Positions 45,604 through 55,709 are shown, numbered from the stretch's first letter. The stretch: 64,000 bases of DNA from Nostoc flagelliforme FACHB-838 (GCF_014698065.1 NZ_JACJSI010000007.1:1-64000); one strand, 5' to 3'. The notes: a model not told the origin generated them from the sequence alone. Numbers and translations are program-made.

Positions 45604-46527
45604 ATGTCACTACATCAAAGTTCTGGTCGGTGGCGCTTAGGACTAGCGTTATCGCTATTGACGGTCTTATTATGGGGAATTTTACCTATTGCTCTGGCGG
45701 TAACTCTACAAGTACTTGATGTCTATACAGTTATTTGGTTTCGCTTTTTGGTATCATTTATCCTGCTTGCTGTGTACTTAGGAATACGTGGTAAATTACC
45801 AAAGCTAGAACAATTGCGTTCTGCGTCTTGGAAGTTATTAGCGATCGCTACATTTTTTTTAGGGATTAATTACTTTTTGTTCATGCAAGGTTTAGCACTA
45901 ACATCGCCTGCTAACGCCGAAGTTCTCATTCAATTATCTACCCTTTTATTAGGTTTCGGAGGGTTAGTGATTTTTAAAGAACGTTATCGGCTGTCTCAAT
46001 GGATTGGTGTAAGTGTAATGATTTGCGGTTATGTTTTATTTTTTCGGGAACAACTAACAAATTTAATTACAGCGCATGGCACATATATACTAGGTAGTGT
46101 CTTGATTGCGTTAGGAGCAATGGCATGGGCTATTTATGCTTTGGCACAAAAACAGTTATTACAATCTTTATCTTCACCTAGCATTATGCTGGTTATTTAC
46201 GGGGGATGTGCTTTATTATTCACTCCTTTAGCCAGAATACAATCACTTTTTATACTTGATAGTTTTCATTTAGGAGTGTTGGTTTTCTGTGCTTTGAATA
46301 CTTTAATCGCTTACGGCGCTTTTGCTGAATCGCTAGAACATTGGGAAGCATCACGAGTGAGTGCGGTAATAGCTTTAGCTCCTATTGTGACATTAATATT
46401 AGTTGCAGTTTTATCAGTAATTGCACCTTCTTGGACGCCACCAGAACACTTCACTTATTTAGCAATATTAGGAGCCGGTTTAGTAGTCACAGGTTCAGTA
46501 GCGATCGCTTTGGGAAAAGCTAATTAA
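45604..46527 (+). CDS. EamA/DMT family transporter
   Basis: A 307-residue protein with ten membrane helices in two EamA repeats: LTVLLWGILPIALAVTLQVL, VIWFRFLVSFILLAVYLGI and, in the second half, GSVLIALGAMAWAIYALAQK and ASRVSAVIALAPIVTLILVA. Family members move metabolites or amino acids out of or into the cell. The substrate cannot be named. The N-terminus has no signal peptide. Confidence 0.93.
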   Translation: MSLHQSSGRWRLGLALSLLTVLLWGILPIALAVTLQVLDVYTVIWFRFLVSFILLAVYLGIRGKLPKLEQLRSASWKLLAIATFFLGINYFLFMQGLALTSPANAEVLIQLSTLLLGFGGLVIFKERYRLSQWIGVSVMICGYVLFFREQLTNLITAHGTYILGSVLIALGAMAWAIYALAQKQLLQSLSSPSIMLVIYGGCALLFTPLARIQSLFILDSFHLGVLVFCALNTLIAYGAFAESLEHWEASRVSAVIALAPIVTLILVAVLSVIAPSWTPPEHFTYLAILGAGLVVTGSVAIALGKAN

Positions 46528-47034
46528 CAAAAGTAAGTTTCCGGATTTTTACGGGATTTTCCATCTACTAAATTTGTCCTATCTTCAAAGCTACAACATA
46601 AACACTGAGGTAGAGTATTTTTTATTTGTTATGATTTAATAGTGAAGGCAAACTACTGAAGTTAACCGGATACTTTACTCATCTGTGTAACTCTGTAGTC
46701 TTTGATTATTGACTTTATAGCCGAAAAATTCTTGAAAAAGAATTCAAAAATCAGAATTCAGGAGTCAGAATAAATTATTAGGGCATTGGGAATCACTACT
46801 TTTTTTGGCTACTAAATCTCAGATTTGGTAGACATTTTAAACCCCTTTATACCCATTATTTTAAGCAACCTACATTCGCAAGTCATACATAATTCGTCCT
46901 GAATTGTAACTCCTGACTCCTAAATTCTGTTTTGATAAAATTGAGGCTAATAACTTTAAGTAAACCAAGCAGGGTGTCCGAATAACTACCAAAGCCAACA
47001 CCTGAGAAAACCAGACCACCGAAACCGTTGAGCG
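46528..47034. other. Intergenic region with dispersed repeats
   Basis: It contains gaattcaggagtcagaa at about 46756 and its inverted relative actcctgactcctaaattc at about 46910. No gene is seen; the promoter of the DUF1400 gene should be within the last 100 bases. Confidence 0.4.
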
Positions 47035-48744
47035 ATGAATAGTTTGTTTGGTAATTGGGCCAGCACCCTCAGAAAAAATTCTTTATTGCTGGTTCTTTCA
47101 ATGGTGCTGCCAACATTTGGAATTAGTAATTCTATCTTGGCAGCAGAGCGGATTTATGCATCTTATTCAGCTTTGGAGCTTTCCATTTCAGTAGCCACTT
47201 TAGAAAACTACGCCAAAACAGGTGTAATTAACGAAGACTTGGCAGCCTATCAGCAATATCTGCCTCTACAACAGCTTCAAGAATTACGGCAGATTTTACT
47301 TAACCGTGTGAAAGTTAGTCCAGTAGTAGTTTCGCAACTTCTCTACACATCGCAAGGAGAATTTTTGTTGCATCGGTTGGCGCAAGTGATTCAAACCAAT
47401 CAGCCAGAACCAGGATTTGCTGCTTTGCGTTCGGCACTAATTTCAGCTTCTGCTGAATCGGGAGGCTTGACACTTTTGAATGTGTTACGTAAATATCCCA
47501 CCAGCAGCATTCGCCTTGATGTCGCAGAGACTTTAGAAATAGCTACGGAATTGGAGAAACTTGTTAACCAAACCCATCGGGCGATCGCAGCAGTTTCCCA
47601 ACAGTCTAAAATAGAAGCTGCTACCATTTCCCAAGCAAATTTTTCACAATTGCCCGATTTACAGGTTCCGGGAAAGTTTAAGTCGCAAAAATACACGCTG
47701 AAGCTTTTCGACTCAATGCGCAATCGGCTTTTATTGACTGATGTTTACATTCCCAATGTCCAGAACGCTGCACCCGTAATTGTGATTTCTCACGGCTTGG
47801 GTTTAGATAGTAGCAACTTTCAGTATTTAGCCACGCACCTATCTTCTTACGGATTTGCCGTTGTCGTTCCCAATCATCCTGGTAGCGATGCTAAACAATT
47901 GCGTTCTCTACTAAATAAACAGGCCATTGAAGTAGCAGAACCAAGTGAATTTCAAGACCGACCTTTAGATGTAACATATATATTGAATCAACTGGAAAAA
48001 GGTAATCAATCTGATTCACGGTTTAAAGGTCGGTTAAATCTGCAAAAAGTCGGAGTATTTGGTCAATCTTTGGGAGGCTACACAGCCTTAGCCTTAGCAG
48101 GCGCTAAAATCAACTTTCAGCAGCTAAAACAAGACTGTCAACCAGCAGCACTGCAAAAAAGCTGGAATATGTCTTTACTGCTCCAGTGTCGCGCTTTAGA
48201 ATTGAGCATCAGCAAGTCTGGCAAAGATTATAACCTGCGGGATGAGAGAGTGAAAGCTGCGATCGCAGTTAATCCCATTACTAGTTCGATTTTCGGCAAA
48301 GCTGGCTTAAGTCAAATCAAAACTCCAGTGATGATTGTCAGCAGTAGTGATGATACAATTGCACCAGCTTTATCCGAGCAAATTTTACCTTTCTCCTGGT
48401 TGGCGAATTCCCAAAAATATCTCGTTATGCTTGTAGGTGGCACACACTTTTCCACCATTGGCAACGGCAACCCTGCAAATCAACAAGTAGCGTTACCTGC
48501 CGATATGATTGGCGATGCTTCTCAAGCGCGTCGTTACATGAATGTTTTGAGTTTACCTTTCTTCCAAACATACATTGTAGGAAGGCCGCAATACACTCCC
48601 TATCTGAACGCCACCTACACTCAAAGTATTTCTAGTAAGTCTCTTGGTTTGAGTCTCGTCAAATCATTGAATACAACTGAATTGGCACAATTGCTGGATA
48701 TTAAAGGAGCCAAACCCACAAAAAAAAACTCCCCAACACCATAG
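47035..48744 (+). CDS. DUF1400 / alpha-beta hydrolase, PAF-acetylhydrolase-like
   Basis: A 569-residue exported protein with a signal peptide (about 17-37: LLVLSMVLPTFGISNSILAA). A DUF1400 helical domain (about 38-165) has YSALELSISVATLENYAKTG. A serine hydrolase domain follows: VIVISHGLGLDSSNFQYLAT, nucleophile elbow FGQSLGGYTALALAG, SSSDDTIAPALSEQI (Asp) and GGTHFSTIG (His). This combination is cyanobacterial and resembles PAF-acetylhydrolase II/dienelactone hydrolases. The substrate is unknown, possibly lipids or esters in the periplasm. Confidence 0.92.
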   Translation: MNSLFGNWASTLRKNSLLLVLSMVLPTFGISNSILAAERIYASYSALELSISVATLENYAKTGVINEDLAAYQQYLPLQQLQELRQILLNRVKVSPVVVSQLLYTSQGEFLLHRLAQVIQTNQPEPGFAALRSALISASAESGGLTLLNVLRKYPTSSIRLDVAETLEIATELEKLVNQTHRAIAAVSQQSKIEAATISQANFSQLPDLQVPGKFKSQKYTLKLFDSMRNRLLLTDVYIPNVQNAAPVIVISHGLGLDSSNFQYLATHLSSYGFAVVVPNHPGSDAKQLRSLLNKQAIEVAEPSEFQDRPLDVTYILNQLEKGNQSDSRFKGRLNLQKVGVFGQSLGGYTALALAGAKINFQQLKQDCQPAALQKSWNMSLLLQCRALELSISKSGKDYNLRDERVKAAIAVNPITSSIFGKAGLSQIKTPVMIVSSSDDTIAPALSEQILPFSWLANSQKYLVMLVGGTHFSTIGNGNPANQQVALPADMIGDASQARRYMNVLSLPFFQTYIVGRPQYTPYLNATYTQSISSKSLGLSLVKSLNTTELAQLLDIKGAKPTKKNSPTP

Positions 48745-48960
48745 TTAGCTTCGGATTTTGGATGTTGGATATTGGTGTTGCATTGCTGCATGTGATGATT
48801 TTTATTTGAACGAAGTGAGTAATCAATAGACTTCTTGCAGAAGTGGGGGAAAGGGGAAGGGTTAAAAGGGAAAGGGATGGAATTTCCCTTTAAGAGACTT
48901 GTAAAAAATAAATTATCCCAAATTATTTCTAGATTTGTAGGGGAGCAAGGCCTTGCGCCC

Positions 48961-49593
48961 CTACTTTTGAGGCCAGCGCCAATTGTAGCGATTCCATTCG
49001 TAGATGCCTTGAATTTCATACTCAGCGCCGTTGAAGAAGCGGACGACGCAATTAGTAGAGGAATCGTTGCGTAGGCGTAGCCCGTCGTAGACATCGCTAA
49101 TTTCCTCGACCTTAATCACCATACAGGGAAACCATTCGCGCTTACAAGGCCCATCCTCTTGTACCCATTCCCATAAGGCATTAGAAACTTCAATGCGATC
49201 GCCTACTCTCAGCTTTAGTGCATCTTCAAAATAAGAATATTTATCAAAATGATATGATTCAACACGATTCAGCCACTGTAAACCATAGCGTTGCCGAATA
49301 AATTGTACTGTTCCAGAGTCGTTTCCTAGTAGCCAGTCGTTGAGTAATTGCACTTTCCAAGTGCGGTTATTTTGTTCTTCATCCTTAACAAATTGTAAAA
49401 ATGCTTCTAACTCCTCTGAGGTAAGTTCGTCTAAAGGGTTAGCAATATTTGACATCCCAGAGGTAGAATTTCCCTGAATTTGTTCGATCACTTGCAGTAA
49501 TATCTGTTTCTGCGTGTCAGTGAGAGGACAGCTTGCTGCATCACAATCATTAAAGGCTGCGAACATAGCTACTTCAATCTCATCTGGAGTCAT
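48961..49593 (-). CDS. Conserved hypothetical protein
   Basis: A 210-residue acidic protein. The N-terminal 90 residues are helical (MTPDEIEVAMFAAFNDCDAA, then TDTQKQILLQVIEQIQG). The C-terminal half has a beta pattern rich in Trp and Tyr (VGDRIEVSNALWEWVQEDGP CKREWFPCMVIKVEEI, VRFFNGAEYEIQGIYEWNRY NWRWP). That half could be an SH3-like or Tudor-like domain (weak). No family is recognised; there is no signal peptide. Confidence 0.75.
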   Translation of the reverse strand: MTPDEIEVAMFAAFNDCDAASCPLTDTQKQILLQVIEQIQGNSTSGMSNIANPLDELTSEELEAFLQFVKDEEQNNRTWKVQLLNDWLLGNDSGTVQFIRQRYGLQWLNRVESYHFDKYSYFEDALKLRVGDRIEVSNALWEWVQEDGPCKREWFPCMVIKVEEISDVYDGLRLRNDSSTNCVVRFFNGAEYEIQGIYEWNRYNWRWPQK

Positions 49594-49768
49594 AAGATAA
49601 TCGCAATTAAGGGTTTATTTCCCTAATTATTGCAAATGTTAAATTAAAGTCTCCAATCCCCCTGTAGGTAAATATAAACATGAAGGGGCTAGAGAAGAGG
49701 GAGTAGGGCTATGTTGTAAGCTGAGGTTATAAGTTAAATAATTATTAGATGAAGTCACGGGGTCTTTT

Positions 49769-50200
49769 ATGCAGTTGCGCTCACTCACGGTCGTTTTTAT
49801 TTCCTGTCTTATCACCTTTCTATCGTGGGCGATCGCTCCCCCAGTTATAGCCCTGACACAGATTAAACTATTTGATGTATCTTATAAAGATTGTCCACCA
49901 GAACTAGCACAAGGGGCTGTTATCAGTAGTGGAAGCGCGGCAGCCAGTTGCTTTATTGTCATTGGCAAAGCAGAAAATGGCACGAATAAAACAGTCTATG
50001 ACGCAGATATTTTTGGGCGCATCTATGATGCCAATAATGACTCGGTAATGCAAAACCGCACTCGCTTAGGCTCTATTAGCGAGGTGCCACCAGGCATTAG
50101 CGATTTTGAATTGAGGATTTCTGTACCTTCTAATCAGCCTACTCCGTTGAAGCTAAAGCAATTCAAGGCTGCGGGTTTTAGCGGTCAAGTGCGTAGATAA
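49769..50200 (+). CDS. Secreted conserved hypothetical protein
   Basis: A 143-residue protein with a signal peptide (VVFISCLITFLSWAIAPPVI ALT). The mature part has a beta pattern with two Cys (YKDCPPEL and ASCFIVIG) and the motif GTNKTVYDADIFGRIYDANN, similar to conserved cyanobacterial exported proteins of unknown function. It is single-gene. The two Cys could form a disulfide (inference). Confidence 0.8.
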   Translation: MQLRSLTVVFISCLITFLSWAIAPPVIALTQIKLFDVSYKDCPPELAQGAVISSGSAAASCFIVIGKAENGTNKTVYDADIFGRIYDANNDSVMQNRTRLGSISEVPPGISDFELRISVPSNQPTPLKLKQFKAAGFSGQVRR

Positions 50201-50380
50201 TATCATGTTCGGTAAACTACCTTTCATTTCTGAATAACCCCACCTCACTTGCTATTGGGGTTGTGAGTGGTGTTTTAGGATATGTAGGTAGCTATATAAA
50301 TCAATAATTTAGACGCAACAAAAATTGTAGAAACGCCAATTGTAAAAGCGTTTCTACAAAAGCTTTTATTAGGGCAGAAA

Positions 50381-50659
50381 TCAAAATCCCTGTACGAATG
50401 GCAGACGAGTTAGGGTTCTGAGAAACTCTCCAGCTAAGTTGAGTGCTAAGAAAGCTAAAATCGGCGAAAAATCCATGCCACCCAATGGGGGAATAATTGA
50501 ACGAAATAGATTCAGATAAGGATCGGTTATCTGGGCTAAAGCGGCAAATGGCTGGTTATACCAGCTTATTGTCGGGAACCAGGTCAACAAAACCCGGATA
50601 ATTAGCAAATAGCTATAAAAGGTGACAAAGGTGACTAGTGTCGTAATCAGTAAACTCAT
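50381..50659 (-). CDS. YggT family membrane protein (Ycf19-like)
   Basis: A 92-residue protein with two hydrophobic helices (LITTLVTFVTFYSYLLIIRV and FSPILAFLALNLAGEFLRTL) and the conserved centre LLTWFPTISWYNQPFAALAQ ITDPYLNLFRSIIPPLGG, which is diagnostic of YggT/Ycf19. Members affect membrane organisation, osmotic response or chloroplast nucleoid and cytochrome assembly. The next gene upstream is on the same strand. Confidence 0.92.
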   Translation of the reverse strand: MSLLITTLVTFVTFYSYLLIIRVLLTWFPTISWYNQPFAALAQITDPYLNLFRSIIPPLGGMDFSPILAFLALNLAGEFLRTLTRLPFVQGF

Positions 50660-50787
50660 GGATAGCTTTGTTTCCTACTAAGTGTCAAACGCGGTCTTAT
50701 CTTTTAATTTTAATTTAGTCCATGTCATGGTGTTTAGCGGATTACCGAATTACCACACTTGACACTTTCACCACGCCTGAATAAACT

Positions 50788-51141
50788 TCAGGAGTCTTTA
50801 GTGAGGGAGCGGTCATTGCTTGCTTGGGGTGAACCGCTATTAACATTTCCTAGTTGATTTCGCACTTCATCAATTGTGGCATTTAGCTGGGCAATTTTAT
50901 CTTCTAGCGATCGCCGCGCCGTTTCTATGCTGTTGCTCTCACTTTCTGAGGCTTTCATCTGACGGCGCTTTGCTGCTATTTTCTTAGCTTCAGCTTGGCT
51001 ATCTGTCAGTTCTATCTCGTCTTCTGCTAGCAATTGAGGATCGCGTCGAGAAGCAATCAGTGCCCCTATGACACCGCCAAATACGCCACCAACAAATGCC
51101 CCTGCTATAAAACCACTGCCAAAACCATCTCGCTGACTCAT
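50788..51141 (-). CDS. Small membrane-anchored protein with coiled coil (YtxH-like)
   Basis: The ATG at 51141, preceded by a gaaggcggtaaag ribosome-binding stretch, gives 117 residues. A glycine-rich helix (GSGFIAGAFVGGVFGGVIGALIA) is followed by a charged coiled coil (AKKIAAKRRQMKASESESNS, then LEDKIAQLNATIDEVRNQLG). This resembles YtxH-type or plant/cyanobacterial thylakoid-associated small proteins. The role is unknown. It lies between upp and the YggT gene on the same strand. Confidence 0.8.
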   Translation of the reverse strand: MSQRDGFGSGFIAGAFVGGVFGGVIGALIASRRDPQLLAEDEIELTDSQAEAKKIAAKRRQMKASESESNSIETARRSLEDKIAQLNATIDEVRNQLGNVNSGSPQASNDRSLTKDS

Positions 51142-51228
51142 ATCTTTACCGCCTTCAACAAACCTTGCAACTTTTACAGTAAGTAGTACAGTAGTTATGC
51201 TATTTGCCTGCCCTAGCTGCATACTAGC

Positions 51229-51879
51229 TTAAGTCCCAAAGATGCGATCGCCTGCATCTCCCAATCCCGGTACAATATATCCCTTGCTGTTCAGCTTTTC
51301 ATCAATAGTAGCAGTGTAAATTATTAAACCTGGATAAGCTTCACTCAGTTTTTGCAAAGCTGGTGGAGCCGCTACTACACAAACAATCCGTGTTAGGGCT
51401 GGATCAGCACCCCGTTGTGTCAATTCTGCCATTGCCGCCATGATTGACCCTCCAGTTGCCAACATTGGATCGGTAATTAACACTCGTGTTTGGGGGTCAA
51501 ATTTTTCTGGTAACTTGTTCAGATAACAATGAGGTTGCAGTGTCTCTTCGTCTCGCGCTAAACCCAGGTGGTAAATCGATGCTAAAGGCAGCAAAGTCTG
51601 CGCTCCCTCTAATAATCCTAATCCAGCCCGCAGAATTGGAACTACTGCCACAGGCACCTGCGGATCAATCACCGTTGCTGGACAAGTATCTAAAGGACTT
51701 TGCACCGCTATTTCTTGCGTTGGCAACCAGTCTCGTGCAGCTTCATAAGTCAGCCATCTTCCCAACTCAGTCATGGCACTACGAAACAATACTGAAGGTG
51801 TGCCCGCATCACGGGCAACTGCCAGCCAGTGTTTGATTAAGGGATGGGGTGGAACGTAAACGCGCAATTGTAGCGTCAT
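51229..51879 (-). CDS. upp: Uracil phosphoribosyltransferase
   Basis: The ATG at 51879 gives 216 residues, the normal UPRT length; the upstream frame is not native. Motifs: LRVYVPPHPLIKHWLAVARD, VVPILRAGLGLLEGAQTLLP, the PRPP loop VLITDPMLATGGSIMAAMAE and the C-terminal uracil-binding GYIVPGLGDAGDRIFGT. It salvages uracil to UMP. It is separated from the 50788 gene by about 90 bases. Confidence 0.94.
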   Translation of the reverse strand: MTLQLRVYVPPHPLIKHWLAVARDAGTPSVLFRSAMTELGRWLTYEAARDWLPTQEIAVQSPLDTCPATVIDPQVPVAVVPILRAGLGLLEGAQTLLPLASIYHLGLARDEETLQPHCYLNKLPEKFDPQTRVLITDPMLATGGSIMAAMAELTQRGADPALTRIVCVVAAPPALQKLSEAYPGLIIYTATIDEKLNSKGYIVPGLGDAGDRIFGT

Positions 51880-52241
51880 AGCCAGAAATAGGCGCCTTTT
51901 TATTGTACAAGAACTGAAACACCATAATACTCTTTCCTGTATCCGGCTGACAGCTAAGAAATTAGTAGTCTCAAATTTATTGATAATTTTTTTCATTAAT
52001 AGTTGACATTAATTCTCAATCAAGGCTATATTCTTATAAAGTGTTCTCCTCTCTTTTAAGGATCGGCAGACGGGATTAGCCAGCAGTAGCAGGTTCGTCC
52101 CTCTTTTTTTTTTGATTGGTCATTGGTCATTAGTTAAATTAAATATTGATTGACTCTAGACAAAGGACAAATACTTCTCTACGAGAGGCTACGCGTTAGC
52201 AGAGCTTTAGCGATACGCTCAGTACAAAGGACAAATGACAA
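51880..52241. other. Divergent region between upp and crtH with repeats
   Basis: A run of ten T (about 52099) follows gttcgtccctc without an obvious stem. Next is a ttggtcattggtcattagtt heptamer-like array, then a ctacgagaggctacgcgttagcagagctttagcgatacgctc repeat, then an aatgaca array that runs into the crtH start codon. No gene is seen. Confidence 0.45.
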
Positions 52242-53732
52242 ATGACAAATGACGTAATCGTGATTGGGTCTGGGATTGGCGGATTAGTAACAGCGACCCA
52301 GTTAGCGGCGAAGGGAGCGAAAGTGTTGGTACTGGAACGTTATTTGATTCCAGGTAGTAGCGCTGGTTATTTTGAACGCCAAGGCTATCGATTCGATGTT
52401 GGTGCGTCAATGATTTTTGGACTGGGACAAAACGGTACTACTAACTTACTCACACGCGCATTATCAGCCGTAAATGTCAGCCAAGAAGCGATCGCAGATC
52501 CGGTACAAATTCACTATCATTTACCCCAAGGTTTAGACCTGAAGGTTGACCGGGTTTATGAAAAATTTTTGCAAAATCTTATTGCTCATTTTCCCCATGA
52601 AGAACAGGGGATTCGTCGCTTTTATGACGAATGTCAAAAAGTATTCAAGTGCCTCAACAGCATGGATTTGCTGTCGCTGGAAGAACCTCGGTATCTACTG
52701 CGGGTATTTTTCCAGCATCCTTTGGCGTGTCTCGGTTTAGCTAAGTATCTGCCCCAAAATGCTGGGGATGTGGCACGGCGCTACATCAAAGACCTGCAAT
52801 TATTGAAATTTATCGATATGGAATGTTATTGCTGGTCGGTAGTTCCATCAGACATGACACCAATGATTAATGCTGGGATGGTCTTTTCTGACAGACATTA
52901 TGGCGGAGTTAACTATCCTAAAGGCGGAGTGGGACAAATTGCCCAAAAACTGGTGGAAGGTCTAGAGAAGGCTGGAGGTAAGATTCAGTACCAAGCTAGA
53001 GTTACCAAAATTCTTACAGAACGGGGAAAAGCGGTAGGTGTGCAACTAGCTAATGGTAAAGTGTATCGGGGTAAACGCATAATTTCTAATGCTACACGCT
53101 GGGATACATTTGAACGATTATTACCAGTAGAAGAAATGCCACGTAATGAGAAAAAGTGGCAACAAAATTATCAAAAATCTCCCAGTTTCTTGAGTTTGCA
53201 CATCGGGGTAAAGGAATCAGTTTTACCTGCGGGGACAGAGTGCCACCATATTTTGCTGGAAGATTGGCAAAAGATGACAGCAGCAGAAGGCACAGTTTTT
53301 GTTTCGATTCCCACATTGCTTGACCCAGATTTAGCACCAAATGGATATCACATAATTCATGCCTTCACACCTCACTGGATTGATGATTGGCAAAAACTTT
53401 CTCCGAGTGAGTACGAAGCGAAGAAAGAAGAGGCGGCTTGGCGAATTATTGACCGCCTAGAGAAAATTTTTCCCGGTTTAAATGCCGCATTGGATTATTT
53501 AGAAGTAGGGACACCGCGCACTCATCGCCGCTTTTTGGGTCGTGAAGATGGCACTTATGGGCCAATTCCCCGACGCAAGTTGCGGGGGTTATTAAGTATG
53601 CCCTTTAATCGCACAGCTATTCCAGGACTTTATTGTGTAGGAGATAGTACCTTTCCTGGTCAAGGGTTGAATGCAGTCGCTTTTTCGGGGTTTGCTTGTG
53701 CCCACCGTATTGCCGTAGATTTAGGATTATGA
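52242..53732 (+). CDS. crtH: Carotenoid (prolycopene) isomerase CrtH
   Basis: A 496-residue FAD-dependent isomerase. The dinucleotide motif is DVIVIGSGIGGLVTATQLAA, followed by LERYLIPGSSAGYFERQGYR, MINAGMVFSDRHYGGVNYPK GGVGQIAQ and the C-terminal VGDSTFPGQGLNAVAFSGFA. It isomerises poly-cis lycopene to all-trans lycopene, which allows carotenoid synthesis in the dark. The start codon is the last ATG of an aatgaca heptamer array, so the first residues MTND come from the repeat. There is no ordinary ribosome-binding site. Confidence 0.94.
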   Translation: MTNDVIVIGSGIGGLVTATQLAAKGAKVLVLERYLIPGSSAGYFERQGYRFDVGASMIFGLGQNGTTNLLTRALSAVNVSQEAIADPVQIHYHLPQGLDLKVDRVYEKFLQNLIAHFPHEEQGIRRFYDECQKVFKCLNSMDLLSLEEPRYLLRVFFQHPLACLGLAKYLPQNAGDVARRYIKDLQLLKFIDMECYCWSVVPSDMTPMINAGMVFSDRHYGGVNYPKGGVGQIAQKLVEGLEKAGGKIQYQARVTKILTERGKAVGVQLANGKVYRGKRIISNATRWDTFERLLPVEEMPRNEKKWQQNYQKSPSFLSLHIGVKESVLPAGTECHHILLEDWQKMTAAEGTVFVSIPTLLDPDLAPNGYHIIHAFTPHWIDDWQKLSPSEYEAKKEEAAWRIIDRLEKIFPGLNAALDYLEVGTPRTHRRFLGREDGTYGPIPRRKLRGLLSMPFNRTAIPGLYCVGDSTFPGQGLNAVAFSGFACAHRIAVDLGL

Positions 53733-54122
53733 TTACAGGAACAGCCGCCGCAAAAAACCTAGTAAACGGATAGCCAAATCTATGTTTACCTGAGTTTTAC
53801 GTGCAGTGTCGATTTCCTCTAATATTTTCTGCATCTGTGCCAGATTATTTTGATTTATGCCGATGATACTAACATTTATAATTGCTGCTCTTACCTTATT
53901 GAGAGTAAGTTGGCATTCGCTAACTGCTAACTTAAACTTGTTTACTTTTTCCCAGTTCTTTTGTTTTTGCGCGTTTAAAAGTTCAAATTGAAGCTGAGAC
54001 AGAATATCTTGTAATTTTTCTTCTGTATTATTGAGGTGTTGTAAATCAATTTTATTGTCAGGAACTTCTTTAAGCTGAGAAATTATTTCTGCAAAAGTAT
54101 TTAGAATCTTATTGGTGGCCAT
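53733..54122 (-). CDS. Hypothetical helical protein
   Basis: A 129-residue, mostly helical protein, rich in Asn, Lys and Leu (NTFAEIISQLKEVPDNKIDL QHLNNTEEKLQDILSQLQFE). There is no signal peptide or membrane segment. The C-terminal end (IRLLGFLRRLFL) is hydrophobic and basic. It is convergent with crtH with no gap. No family is recognised. Confidence 0.6.
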   Translation of the reverse strand: MATNKILNTFAEIISQLKEVPDNKIDLQHLNNTEEKLQDILSQLQFELLNAQKQKNWEKVNKFKLAVSECQLTLNKVRAAIINVSIIGINQNNLAQMQKILEEIDTARKTQVNIDLAIRLLGFLRRLFL

Positions 54123-54512
54123 AATGTATATATTTTAACAACAGTTTATTTAAGCATTTGTTCCTTCTCTTCCTTTGCGATCGTTAAAAAAATACCTTGG
54201 TAAAGAGTTAAGTCTTAACTCAAGCATATATTTACATATTCACTTAAGTTATGAACATCATCCATTCCTAGTTGCACCCTAAACATTATTGACATAAGTG
54301 AGAATTTGGTGGTTGCATCTGCCTATCTCTAAAAGATATTTCTTTCATGAATTCTTTCAGCACTTCATCTGTGTTAATTTCTCTTTCAATAATGTTAATT
54401 CTTGCAAGCGTCGAATTGTAATCATTACCAGTGAAACTTGTAAGCTAATCGTCATTCATTTTTCCAGACTGATTCACTTGTAGTAAGGGCTTCAGCCCTG
54501 GTGTTATGCAAC
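54123..54512. other. Intergenic region, no gene seen
   Basis: AT-rich; an agggcttcagccct hairpin lies near 54487. A short plus-strand frame here has no coding features. Confidence 0.35.
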
Positions 54513-55325
54513 TTAAATGCTCATTAGCTTAGCTACCCCAACAATCTGAGTAACTCTAGCAGCAATAACTTCAAAATTAAGATTAGGGTAGTCATCAATA
54601 AGTTGTGAAAGTTTTCGGCCAGTGTCAGCTGCTGCCAAAAGCTTATAAATCGATTCATTCAAACTTTGTTGTTCAGAAAAATTAACTTTTCGCCAATCAT
54701 TTATCTGTTCAGCAACTTGACGTTTAATTTCTTGCGCTTCTGGTTGTGAGGATATATTTAATTTCCTATACTCTTCGCTAAGATGTTTTAGCTTGGAACT
54801 GATTATTACCCGTTTCCAATCCATTGGTCTTGGTGGTTTTTCTTGAATTCTTTTGGCTAAAAGTAGCATTTTTACTGTTAGACATCTTGCTGGCTGGGCA
54901 GTTTTAGCAACTATCCTTTTACTCTCATAATCAATTCTTTCCAGCTTGTTAAATACCTCAACTGCTGTATCATATTCTGCTTTCAAAGCGTCGAGTGTTT
55001 GATCAACATCTGAGGACTGGTTATTTATCTGGCTTTCTCCGGTGATAATTCTATTTACTTCTTTAATAATTCCGAATTCAATACTGGCATCAGTTAGTAA
55101 TTGATCAACAACTAAATCGTCATCTATAGGTATATTATTCAGTTGATAAATTTTCTTTACCGATGTAATAGCATCAGCTGCTCGATCGCGAAAATTCTCA
55201 GCAGTTACTCGTAGGATTGCTCTCTTTTCAGGTGTACAACCGCTGATAGTGAAACTCATAGTACAGGCTAATATACAAAATTTCCATCTGCTGAATTTGT
55301 GAATAGGGGAAACTCTCATAAACAT
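54513..55325 (-). CDS. Hypothetical lipoprotein, helical
   Basis: A 270-residue protein with a lipoprotein signal ending SFTISGC (Cys about 30). The mature part is helical and charged, with segments EYDTAVEVFNKLERIDYESK, AEQINDWRKVNFSEQQSLNE and VTQIVGVAKLMSI. No family is recognised. It is probably a membrane-anchored periplasmic or lumenal protein. Long AT-rich spacers flank it on both sides. Confidence 0.7.
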   Translation of the reverse strand: MFMRVSPIHKFSRWKFCILACTMSFTISGCTPEKRAILRVTAENFRDRAADAITSVKKIYQLNNIPIDDDLVVDQLLTDASIEFGIIKEVNRIITGESQINNQSSDVDQTLDALKAEYDTAVEVFNKLERIDYESKRIVAKTAQPARCLTVKMLLLAKRIQEKPPRPMDWKRVIISSKLKHLSEEYRKLNISSQPEAQEIKRQVAEQINDWRKVNFSEQQSLNESIYKLLAAADTGRKLSQLIDDYPNLNFEVIAARVTQIVGVAKLMSI

Positions 55326-55709
55326 ATTTACCTGTACCCAAACATAGTTAATACTTATTTAGCAAAATTAAATAATCCCTATGGAAATAATTAAAAAGCT
55401 AAATGCGTCCTAATTAAATCATTTTCTTCCATAAACTAGAATTTTCAAATATACTACTTACTAACCGTAGAGTATCACGCAATTCTCATATACTGGTTAA
55501 ATTAAACACTTGTTGTAACAGATGCTTGTTCGTATAAGCATATAATTTACAAAACTTTTTATAATTGTGTTTTAATGGTGGGCAGTTTTTGCTTTTCAAG
55601 AATCTTACTCACACACACAAAGCGATCAACATTGTAAAATTTAGCTGGCTTCTACCTAGTTTCTTAAGCTTGCTCCTGTTTGGCTCCACTGTTAAAGCGC
55701 TGCGATCGC
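55326..55709. other. Intergenic region, no gene seen
   Basis: AT-rich spacer upstream of the lipoprotein gene; only HIP1-like sites near its right end. Confidence 0.3.

Noticed and set aside
52072..52110. Possible small RNA ending in a T10 run between upp and crtH
   Set aside because: No stable stem precedes the T run on the plus strand, so neither terminator nor RNA gene can be supported.
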